Shown here: one piece after another, positions 34,989-40,495 of the stretch
How the letters are laid out: each line of letters opens with the position of its first letter
Numbering within the stretch: position 1 is the first letter of the stretch
Assembly: GCA_910585905.1 (NCBI GenBank)
Contig: CAJUID010000029.1
Coordinates: 1-40,495, forward strand
Origin: an uncultured Lachnospiraceae bacterium
Lineage (GTDB): Bacteria; Bacillota; Clostridia; Lachnospirales; Lachnospiraceae
Length of the DNA stretch: 40,495 nucleotides
Direction of reading: 5' to 3'
Position numbers and translations under genes: made by a program
Notes under the pieces: model-generated
Databases searched by the model: none
What the model was told of the DNA's origin: nothing
The model's input: the letters and a program-made list of their open reading frames with translations, nothing else

Positions 34989-35047
34989 TATAGGAAATTG
35001 CGCTGAACGTATTGGTGCATCAACAAAAAAGTCGGAGACTTTTTTTG
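34989..35047. repeat. TATAGGAAA dispersed repeat, copy 2
   Basis: It begins TATAGGAAATTGCG like copy 1 at 14193, then GTATTGG and TCAACAA, and ends in AAAAAAGTC-GGA-GACTTTTTT. It matches copy 1 closely over the first 14 bases and the CAACAAAAAAG block. Confidence 0.65.
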
Positions 35048-35050
35048 TTA

Positions 35051-35077
35051 GCGCACCAGCGCTGGCGGTGCGCTTTT
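35051..35077. terminator. Intrinsic terminator hairpin
   Basis: AGCGCACC (35051-35058) and GGTGCGCT (35068-35075) pair across AGCGCTGGC and are followed by T residues. It is one of several hairpins between two converging genes. Confidence 0.7.
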
Positions 35078-35083
35078 TTACTC

Positions 35084-35171
35084 TATAGGAAACTGCTCGC
35101 TGTGTAGTGGCCGTCAACAAGAATTTTGGCAGAAAATTCTTGCCAGGGCACAAGCGAAGTCTGTGCCCTTT
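35084..35171. repeat. TATAGGAAA dispersed repeat, copy 3, with terminators
   Basis: It begins TATAGGAAACTGC, then GTAGTGG and GTCAACAAGAA, matching copies 1 and 2. The adjoining hairpins are AAGAATTTT/AAAATTCTT (around 35119-35141) and GGGCACA/TGTGCCC (35145-35167) with TTTTT after. The last can terminate plus-strand transcripts; in reverse these sit at the 3' end of the minus-strand gene at 35173. Confidence 0.6.
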
Positions 35172-35172
35172 T

Positions 35173-35799
35173 TCACTGTTTGGCGCGGGCATTGACCTTT
35201 TTAAATTTGATAATTTTTCCACCTTTCTCATAGGCATTAGTATAATAATCCAGTGAGAAAGCTTTTTTCTCACTGATAATTTTTGAGGAAAAATCCTTTT
35301 TCTTTCCGTTTGCAATGGTCCATGATTTTTGATGGCATTTTGTGTTTTCCATACCAAAGCCATCAATGGTTTCCATATAGCCATTTGCCCCAGATACCAT
35401 AAGGCGTTGGGAAGAGTGATGCCAGCCGCTGATAATATATTTATCCTTTTGTAATAATGGATAACCGGAACCGGTTGACTGCATCTTTGTGATCTGTACT
35501 ACTTTGCCATTACTATAGCTGTATACATCGGCGCAGACTGCACCAGTATCATGTTTTATATATGAGTCGGATGTTGTTACTAATAAGACAGGCATTTTGC
35601 CATCGGAAGCATTGATAATAGCGTAATATAGTGTTTTCCTGGATTTTTTCTGCTGCTGTTTTGCATATTTTATGTACGATGATTTGTACACTTCTTTTCC
35701 TGCTGCTGCCGCAATAGAGTTGCCTCCAAATGCAGAAACTGTGATAGATAACAGCAAAAGTGCGGTTAGTCCTTTTGCAATTGCTTTTTTTTGAAACAT
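35173..35799 (-). CDS. Secreted protein of unknown function
   Basis: A 208-residue exported protein on the minus strand. It has a signal peptide (MFQKKAIAKGLTALLLLSIT then a likely cut after AAAA near residue 33). The mature part is basic, rich in Lys, Tyr and Ser, with repeated beta-strand-like stretches (KTLYYAIINASDGKMPVLLVTT, AVCADVYSYSNGKVVQI, YPLLQKDKYIISGWHHSSQRLMVSG). The 'tyr-yr-ai-dkdg-pVLLv' style resembles small secreted proteins seen in Lachnospiraceae, but no named family can be given. A strong ribosome site (GAGGGGGA) lies about 6-8 bases before its ATG. A minus-strand promoter and a structured leader are described separately. Confidence 0.75.
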   Translation of the reverse strand: MFQKKAIAKGLTALLLLSITVSAFGGNSIAAAAGKEVYKSSYIKYAKQQQKKSRKTLYYAIINASDGKMPVLLVTTSDSYIKHDTGAVCADVYSYSNGKVVQITKMQSTGSGYPLLQKDKYIISGWHHSSQRLMVSGANGYMETIDGFGMENTKCHQKSWTIANGKKKDFSSKIISEKKAFSLDYYTNAYEKGGKIIKFKKVNARAKQ

Positions 35800-35828
35800 A
35801 AGATATCCCCCTCAAAATAATTTATTCT

Positions 35829-35902
35829 CGCGCAAGCAATGAGCCAAACACAATGCTTGCAAGGAACTGAAAGTTCCTTTGCACTTGGCGACTGCTGCGC
35901 GG
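35829..35902. repeat. Structured palindromic element in the leader of the minus-strand secreted protein
   Basis: A 74-base imperfect palindrome. The outer arms CGCGCAAGCAATGAGCCAA (35829-35847) and TTGGCGACTGCTGCGCG (35885-35901) pair with a few bulges. The inner arms TGCAAGGAACT and AGTTCCTTTGCA form an 11-bp stem with a GAA loop. It lies between the minus-strand promoter and the ATG, so it should be transcribed as a stable hairpin. It may be a dispersed palindromic repeat unit; only one copy is in this window. Confidence 0.65.
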
Positions 35903-35909
35903 GTAAATG

Positions 35910-35927
35910 GTCGAATTTGGATTCGAC
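35910..35927. promoter_or_regulatory. Perfect inverted repeat, operator or hairpin
   Basis: GTCGAAT-TTGG-ATTCGAC is a perfect 7-bp inverted repeat. It starts 7 bases downstream of the minus-strand -10 box, i.e. over the likely transcription start, where a repressor could bind, or it could form the first hairpin of the transcript. Confidence 0.5.
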
Positions 35928-35934
35928 AAAAACT

Positions 35935-35962
35935 ATTATAATACTTTATTTTGAGTAATCAA
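35935..35962 (-). promoter_or_regulatory. Promoter for minus-strand secreted protein
   Basis: Read on the minus strand: TTGATT (35962-35957), 16 bases, TATAAT (35940-35935). It lies about 136 bases upstream of the start codon at 35799. Confidence 0.65.
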
Positions 35963-36021
35963 TACTAGAATAGAAAACTTAATAGATATTAATATTAAAT
36001 TAATACCTGTAACAAAAATGA

Positions 36022-36608
36022 AACAAAAAGTTTGACTTTCCCCATTTTTTATGAAGAGATAATCTGCTGTTATCCATAACATAGATATTTCGCCAATTTT
36101 GCTCTGTGTGCATGATTTTCATTCCGTATCAAATGGAACAACCGGAAATACAGCCTCATCTGGCAACGCTACGCTTTGAGGAACGTCTAATGCTTTGTAG
36201 CTTCGATGTATGATTTATGCGTCCCTCCCGCAAACTCACAGCAATACAGACAGTGTGGCATATTTTTCGCAGAGGCACTCAGAGGCCGTTGGTGCTTATA
36301 TTCTGCTTTGCAGGATATTATGCACCATTACGCGCCTCTGCGTAGCGGAAGCGTGCCTTCAAGAAAAACATACCACACTGCTGTATGCCGCTCAGACATG
36401 CTTCGGGGCGCATATGCCATCGAAGCTTTACAAAGCAAAGACCTTCTATCAAAGCTAGTTGTCTGGCGATGAGGCTGCATTTCTGGTTGTTCCATCTGAA
36501 TTTTTTGAACTATCATGCAGTCACAGAGCAAAACTGGCGAAACTACACTGCTTATGGATAACAGTAGATTATCCTCTTCAAAAAATGGGGAAAGTCAAAA
36601 ACAAAAAG
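36022..36608. repeat. 9-bp target-site duplication around foldback element
   Basis: AACAAAAAG occurs at 36022-36030 and again at 36600-36608, directly outside the two element ends. A matched pair of this length at the exact ends is good evidence that the element inserted by transposition. Confidence 0.8.
36031..36599. mobile_element. Complete foldback (MITE-like) element copy B, 569 bp
   Basis: The ends are TTTGACTTTCCCC (36031-36043) and GGGGAAAGTCAAA (36587-36599), perfect inverted repeats. The two arms stay complementary for about 160 bases at roughly three quarters identity, and even the middle pairs (AGCTTCGATG near 36200 with CATCGAAGCT near 36418; CAGTGTGGCATATTTTTC with GAAAAACATACCACACTG). 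The whole element is therefore one long imperfect palindrome. No transposase is encoded; short ORFs inside are not credible. It is probably mobilised in trans. A second copy's arm opens the window (1-167). Confidence 0.85.
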
Positions 36609-36611
36609 TGC

Positions 36612-36639
36612 TTGTTATTTTTATGGAAGCGTTTATAAT
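36612..36639 (+). promoter_or_regulatory. Candidate promoter of nadA
   Basis: TTGTTA (36612-36617), 16 bases, TATAAT (36634-36639), 67 bases before the nadA start. It begins only 3 bases after the target duplication of the foldback element, so any upstream regulatory site has been displaced by the insertion. Confidence 0.6.
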
Positions 36640-36706
36640 AGAACGTATCTGACAATGTATGCAATGCAGCGGGCATCGCAATGTGCCTGCAGAAATGAGG
36701 AAAATA

Positions 36707-37612
36707 ATGAATCAAATCGAAGAGATTAAGAGACTGAAAGAGGAAAAAGATGCCGTTATTCTGGCACATTATTATGTAGAGGGCAAGGTTCAGGAGATTG
36801 CTGACTATGTAGGTGATTCGTATGCGCTGAGCAAACTTGCTACAACATTATCTGCTAAAAATATAATATTTTGTGGTGTAAAGTTTATGGGGGAAAGCGC
36901 TAAGATATTAAATGCACAAAAAAATGTTGTGATGGCAGATGATAGTGCAGATTGTCCTATGGCGCATATGGTTGATATTGAGACAATTGAAAAAGTCCGC
37001 AGTGAAAACCCAGATGTCTGTGTTGTCTGTTATGTTAATTCGACAGCAGAAATTAAATCCCATAGTGATGTCTGTGTTACTTCATCCAATGCCATCCGAA
37101 TTGTAAAAGCTTTGCCAAATCAGAAAATTTTCTTCATTCCAGACAATAACCTTGGGCATTATGTATCCACAAAAGTGCCGGAAAAGGATTTTATTTTCCA
37201 TGACGGTTTTTGCCATGTACATAAAAGTATTAACAAAGAGAGCGTTCTTGCCGCAAAAAAAGAGCATCCAGATGCACTCGTTTTAACCCATCCGGAATGT
37301 ACTTTTGATGTATTAGAAATTTCTGATTTTATTGGAAGCACTTCGGAAATTATTGATTATGCGGTTGCCAGCGAAAAGAATAACTTTATAATTTGTACAG
37401 AAATGGGAGTTATTTATGAATTAGGACAGAAAAACCCAGATAAAAAATTCTATCCTGTCAGTCCGAACCAGCTTTGCCCTGATATGAAGCGCATTACGCT
37501 GGATAAGGTTCTTACAGCGCTTAAGACATTAGACCATGAGGTTACATTGGACGACGGGCTTGCCTCTAAGGCGAACATTCCGCTCAGCCGGATGCTTGAG
37601 CTTGCAAAATAG
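36707..37612 (+). CDS. nadA: Quinolinate synthase A
   Basis: A 301-residue NadA, the Fe4S4 enzyme that condenses iminoaspartate with dihydroxyacetone phosphate to make quinolinate in de novo NAD synthesis. The three cluster cysteines are in place: C83 (ADCPMA), C169 (GFCHVH) and C257 (QLCPDM). Further family motifs are ILAHYYV, GDSYALSKLA, VVCYVNSTAEIKSHSDVCVTSSNA, HPECTFDV and STSEIIDY. Length equals that of the short NadA type. The start is ATG 36707 behind GAGGA (5-6 bases); ATG 36695 and 36659 are weaker. Neither nadB nor nadC follows; the stop codon is only 16 bases from the edge of a decayed insertion sequence. Confidence 0.95.
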   Translation: MNQIEEIKRLKEEKDAVILAHYYVEGKVQEIADYVGDSYALSKLATTLSAKNIIFCGVKFMGESAKILNAQKNVVMADDSADCPMAHMVDIETIEKVRSENPDVCVVCYVNSTAEIKSHSDVCVTSSNAIRIVKALPNQKIFFIPDNNLGHYVSTKVPEKDFIFHDGFCHVHKSINKESVLAAKKEHPDALVLTHPECTFDVLEISDFIGSTSEIIDYAVASEKNNFIICTEMGVIYELGQKNPDKKFYPVSPNQLCPDMKRITLDKVLTALKTLDHEVTLDDGLASKANIPLSRMLELAK

Positions 37613-37628
37613 ATTAAGAAGTCAAATA

Positions 37629-38690
37629 CCCCGCTGCAGAGCACTTAACTTGACCCATAAGTAGATGAAACGTGCAGATCCAGAATGGATTCTGGCTGTT
37701 CAGGATACTACATCGGTTGGATTTGGTGACCGCAAAAGTATTAAAGGGATGGGATATTACTGTAGTACCAAACAAAAAGGAAAGCTTCCGTTGGCTTAAA
37801 ACAATGAATGAAACACAGAAAAGGGTACCGGAAGGGATGCGTGTGTTGACAGTATGCGACCGTGAGGGAGACTTTTACGAATTATTTTCAGAAGCGGCAG
37901 ACCTGGGAACGGATTTTCTGATCCGGATTGTACAGAACCGAATGATAGATGATGGAAAAAAAGGTCTTTAACGAACTGCGCAGTTGTTCAGCTGCAGGAA
38001 GCATGGTTATCAAAATGAGCAGAAATCCAAAAGAACATATCCCATCTAGAAATGTAAAAAAGGATTATCATTATAAAGAGGTTGTGATTCACTGCCCTAA
38101 AAGAAGAAAAGAGAAACATTTACAGGAAAAACTTGTACTTACAGCGATCTATGTACATGAATCAGGGAAAAAAGGAACAGAATGGTTTCTTCTGAGTACG
38201 GTAAAGATAAAAGGAGAAAAAGATGTAAAAAAACTAATAGAATGTTATGCACACAGATGGAAGATAGGACGTTTTCATTTCATACTAAAGAGTGGCTGTA
38301 AAATAGAAAAGAATCAAGCGAGAGAATATGAAAGACTGCAATTTTTGACCTTATTATATTCAGTTATCGCAATGCAGATACATAACCTAACCTATTTAGG
38401 GAAAATATGTCTTGAAATATCAGGTGAGGTTGTATTAGACGAAGAAGAGTGGAAAATATTATATTGTTGTGCAAGAAAAACCAAAGAAATTCCCCAGACA
38501 TACACTCTTAAAGAAGTCATTTATGACTTGGGAATTCTTGGAGGGATGAAAGGTGCCCCGAGCGATGGTATGCCCGGGGCACGCTCTATTTGGCAAGGAT
38601 TAGAAGTATTATGCGAATTACTTGCCTATCGAAATTATATTGTATAAATGTGGGTCAAGTTAAGGCTTGAAGTGGGGGGGGATGATTAGT
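37629..38690. mobile_element. Decayed IS4-family (Tn5/IS50-like) insertion sequence
   Basis: The clearest part of the terminal repeats is CTTAACTTGACCCA (37644-37657) matched by TGGGTCAAGTTAAG (38651-38664). The similarity extends outwards (CCCCGCTGCAGAGC against GCTTGAAGTGGGG), placing the edges near 37629 and 38690; exact ends are uncertain because of the G run. The enclosed transposase is broken. At about 1.06 kb the element is shorter than intact relatives (about 1.4-1.6 kb), matching the missing coding segments. Confidence 0.8.
37665..38647 (+). pseudogene. IS4-family transposase, disrupted
   Basis: A remnant of a DDE transposase of the Tn5-like IS4 group, spread over three frames. Fragment 1 (37665-37800) has WILAVQDTTSVGFGDRKS with the first catalytic Asp, then a stop. 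Fragment 2 (to 37971) has ESFRWLKTM and VLTVCDREGDFYELF with the second Asp. Fragment 3 (from about 37949) has YAHRWKIGRFHFILKSGCKIEKNQ. About 80 N-terminal residues are missing, and a segment of the core is lost between fragments 1 and 2. The shift between 2 and 3 lies at a run of seven A (37956-37962). In fragment 3 the catalytic Glu of the Y-x2-R-x3-E-x6-K motif is Gly (GGA, 38267-38269). The gene cannot make an active enzyme. Confidence 0.88.
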
Positions 38691-38721
38691 GAAATCATAA
38701 TTATCTTCTTTTCATAAACTA

Positions 38722-39831
38722 TCACTCATCTAAAAGAGCAATAAGCTTTTCTTTAAATATCTTACTGTCTGTTTCGGTAGCAACATAGAAGTTGTAATTA
38801 TCAAAGGTTACCTGAGAGTCGTAGCCGTAACCTTCCTTGTACAGAATTACCTGCCCGTACGCTTCATTGTCGTCCGTCATAACGCTTGCGTGGCAGGGTT
38901 GGGTCTTTTTAAGATAATCGTCCCACAGTACGCAAGCCATAGCGACTCCGTCGGCATCATCGGCAATCGGTAAGCCTCTTGTTTTTGTATTAAATTCTAT
39001 CAGTCCGCTGAAGGCTTTGGCGAAGAATTCCGACAGTCCGCCTTTTTTCTCCAGCTCGTCAAGCTCTTCCTTGGAAAAATTAGTTTCTTCAGGAAGCATA
39101 TCGAAGCCGATTGCCGTAATCGCCACACCCGAATCAACCAGCACCTTGTACGCCTCGGCGTCATGATAAACATTGAACTCCGCAACAGGCGTTGCGTTGC
39201 CAGATCCAAAGCCCGCGGTTCCCATCGACCAGTATTTCTTGACGCGCTTCATCGTTTCGGGATCTTTGTCAAAGGCGAGCGCAAGATTGGTGACGGGACC
39301 GAGAGCGACAATTTCCACCTCGTCGGGATTCGCCTTTACCGCTTCAACGATAAAATCAACAGCGCCCTTATCCTCAGCTTTGCGCGTGGGATGAATCAAG
39401 TCTTTATCCCCCATACCATCCTTGCCGTAAACGCTGAAGGTTTCACGTTCCTTGCCGGTATATGTAGTAGAAGCGCCTGCATAAACAGGGGCGTCGCTCC
39501 CCGCCATTTCCAGCGTCATCAACGCGTTTTTGACTGCCTGATCGAGACTGACGTTTCCTGCGGAAACTGTCACACCAAGAATATCAATGTTTTTAGCCTT
39601 TGCCGCGATAATCAACGCGGAGGCGTCGTCGCCCGCAGTGTCGGTATCAATAATGATTTTTCGCTTTTGCTGCGGTTCGTCAAACGCTTGAGTGGTTTCT
39701 GCAATTGTTGTAGCCGTTTCCATTGTCTGCGAATTATCCTTGACGCCGCAGCCGTTCAAGGAAAGGGCGCTCACAAACAGCATAACGGCAGAAAGAATCA
39801 CGCTAACCGAACGATTGAATATCAACTTCAT
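38722..39831 (-). CDS. Exported nucleoside hydrolase-like lipoprotein
   Basis: A 369-residue minus-strand protein. The signal peptide ends in a lipobox (LSLNGC, lipid-modified C28), followed by a Thr-rich linker (about 36-56) and an inosine-uridine nucleoside hydrolase domain (57-369). The calcium-binding motif is present (D62-T-D64 and D68-D69 in DTDTAGDD), with GNVSLDQAVKNAL, VALGPVTNLALA and AEFNVYHDAEA as in the family. Near the C-terminus the usual His-Asp pair reads DADGVAMA, so the active-site His appears absent. Its role would be to split external nucleosides into base and ribose. Family members are usually cytoplasmic. Base use is richer in CG dinucleotides than its neighbours, hinting at transfer. 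The ribosome site AAAGGAA lies about 11 bases before the ATG (39831). Confidence 0.85.
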   Translation of the reverse strand: MKLIFNRSVSVILSAVMLFVSALSLNGCGVKDNSQTMETATTIAETTQAFDEPQQKRKIIIDTDTAGDDASALIIAAKAKNIDILGVTVSAGNVSLDQAVKNALMTLEMAGSDAPVYAGASTTYTGKERETFSVYGKDGMGDKDLIHPTRKAEDKGAVDFIVEAVKANPDEVEIVALGPVTNLALAFDKDPETMKRVKKYWSMGTAGFGSGNATPVAEFNVYHDAEAYKVLVDSGVAITAIGFDMLPEETNFSKEELDELEKKGGLSEFFAKAFSGLIEFNTKTRGLPIADDADGVAMACVLWDDYLKKTQPCHASVMTDDNEAYGQVILYKEGYGYDSQVTFDNYNFYVATETDSKIFKEKLIALLDE

Positions 39832-40043
39832 TTTAACTTACATTCCTTTCATTATGATTTGTATATTATAACAGGAATATAAAAAATAATCCACCATAAT
39901 TATTTTAACACAAATTTTCTTCTTTTGTATTAGTATTGTATTTGATTCCGGAAAGATATTTAAACAAACCATAAAATAGTCAAGATAGTATCAGAAAGAG
40001 ATGATATACTGCTATTACATCGCGATGGAAAGTAGGTAAAAAC
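39832..40043. other. Divergent intergenic region
   Basis: 212 very AT-rich bases between the minus-strand lipoprotein gene and the plus-strand AraC-type gene. It holds the -10 box noted above. On the plus strand TATACT (40005-40010) is a possible -10 for the regulator gene, without a clear -35. No clear direct repeats for AraC binding could be picked out by eye. Confidence 0.4.
39865..39870 (-). promoter_or_regulatory. Candidate -10 box for nucleoside hydrolase gene
   Basis: TATAAT on the minus strand (plus-strand ATTATA 39865-39870), 34 bases upstream of the start codon. No good -35 is seen 16-18 bases upstream (TGGATT at best), so an activator may be needed; the divergent AraC-type gene is a candidate. 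Confidence 0.35.
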
Positions 40044-40439
40044 ATGAGTTTTTCAAGCATAACATATGCACTTGTCAATTATGTGGAGTGTCATCTTGAA
40101 GATATGAACCTAAAGAAGATGGCAGAAAGTTTTGGCTTTTCGGAGATATATCTGCGGGAACTATTTTACAAGAATGTAAACATACCGATTATGCAGTATT
40201 ACAAGCGAAGGAGAATGATTGCATCTGCATTTGAGCTGTTGCATTCTGATAAAACAATCCTTATGATTGCTCTGGAAAGTGGATTTTCTAATCCTGAATC
40301 ATATACAAGGGCTTTTAAGAAAATTTTTGGCATGACACCCAGCCGTTTTCGTATCGAACGGCCATTGATGGTGCGAAAGCAGCTGGAGGCAGGTGTGTTT
40401 GGTTTGGAATCAGGAGGAGTGGGATTTAAGCAATATTGA
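40044..40439 (+). CDS. AraC-family HTH regulator, HTH domain only
   Basis: A 131-residue protein consisting almost entirely of an AraC/XylS double helix-turn-helix: first helix pair LKKMAESFGFSEIYLRELFYK (about 22-43), second ILMIALESGFSNPESYTRAFKKIFGMTPSRFR (about 70-101). It belongs to the layout with the HTH domain at the N-terminus, whose longer members carry an effector-binding domain after the HTH. Here the frame stops about 28 residues past it, so the effector domain is missing or shifted out of frame. The start is ATG 40044, with a modest AAGTAGGT ribosome site. It diverges from the nucleoside hydrolase gene, a likely target. Confidence 0.8.
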   Translation: MSFSSITYALVNYVECHLEDMNLKKMAESFGFSEIYLRELFYKNVNIPIMQYYKRRRMIASAFELLHSDKTILMIALESGFSNPESYTRAFKKIFGMTPSRFRIERPLMVRKQLEAGVFGLESGGVGFKQY

Positions 40440-40495
40440 TATATACCATGCCCTCAGGGAATCAAATGACATTTACCGATATGGAGCAAATGCAT

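Noticed and set aside
168..36030. The block between two foldback copies as a composite transposon
   Set aside because: It carries core sporulation and housekeeping genes (yqfC-ybeY, alaS, spoIVA) in usual order, copy B has its own 9-bp target duplication, and no transposase is present.
36206..36531. Overlapping short ORFs of 67-88 residues inside the foldback element
   Set aside because: They lie within a long palindrome, so open frames arise on both strands; they lack ribosome sites and family resemblance.
37949..37971. Programmed frameshifting at the A7 run in the transposase
   Set aside because: The needed shift is +1, not the -1 typical of A6G sites. Tn5-like transposases are made from one frame, and further breaks and a missing Glu show simple decay.
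1..40495. CRISPR arrays, rRNA or tRNA genes
   Set aside because: No regularly spaced direct repeats and no rRNA or tRNA signatures were seen anywhere in the window on reading both strands.

Overview
The window looks like chromosomal DNA of an endospore-forming Clostridia, most likely a gut Lachnospiraceae. The reasons are sporulation genes (yqfC, yqfD, spoIVA, a SpoVB-type flippase), moderately AT-rich coding sequence with strong AGGAGG ribosome binding sites, and large secreted proteins with lysine-rich FN3 domains. Family placements come from motifs read by eye; no database search was possible.

Layout. 1-167 is the end of a long palindromic (foldback) element. 346-4977 is the conserved block yqfC-yqfD-phoH-(degenerate pgpH)-ybeY, preceded by a good sigma-E-type promoter and closed by a terminator. 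5067-6713 is a SpoVB/MurJ-type flippase, 6794-9994 a SWIM-SNF2 helicase, and 10169-12823 alaS behind a perfect TTGACA-17-TATAAT promoter. 12920-21072 is a three-gene secreted module: an FN3 protein, a 1742-residue M60 metallopeptidase carrying an internal dockerin pair and discoidin-like domains, and a protein with a possible cohesin-like head, a Pro/Ser/Thr linker and FN3 domains. 21278-23566 is an aconitase-family hydratase and 23672-25147 is spoIVA with a sigma-E-like promoter. 25391-28606 is an unusual HD-domain plus HSP90/GHKL-ATPase fusion. 28698-29990 is a class I aminotransferase. 30081-33747 is a translationally coupled surface-polysaccharide trio (flippase, UDP-glucuronate epimerase-like protein, GT2). 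33818-34910 is pyridoxal kinase overlapping a TIGR04076 protein. 34911-36600 is a non-coding-rich stretch with terminators, a small repeat family, a minus-strand secreted protein with a structured leader, and a complete 569-bp foldback element with 9-bp target duplications. 36707-37612 is nadA, followed by a decayed IS4/Tn5-like insertion sequence (37629-38690), an exported nucleoside-hydrolase lipoprotein on the minus strand, and a divergent AraC-type regulator.

How it fits together. The left part is housekeeping and sporulation. The central secreted module resembles a small dockerin/cohesin enzyme complex built around a mucin-type glycopeptidase. The HD-HSP90 fusion is the best candidate for an undescribed single-gene system. 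The right end (about 35-40.5 kb) is accessory in character, with several generations of repeats and mobile remnants around nadA.
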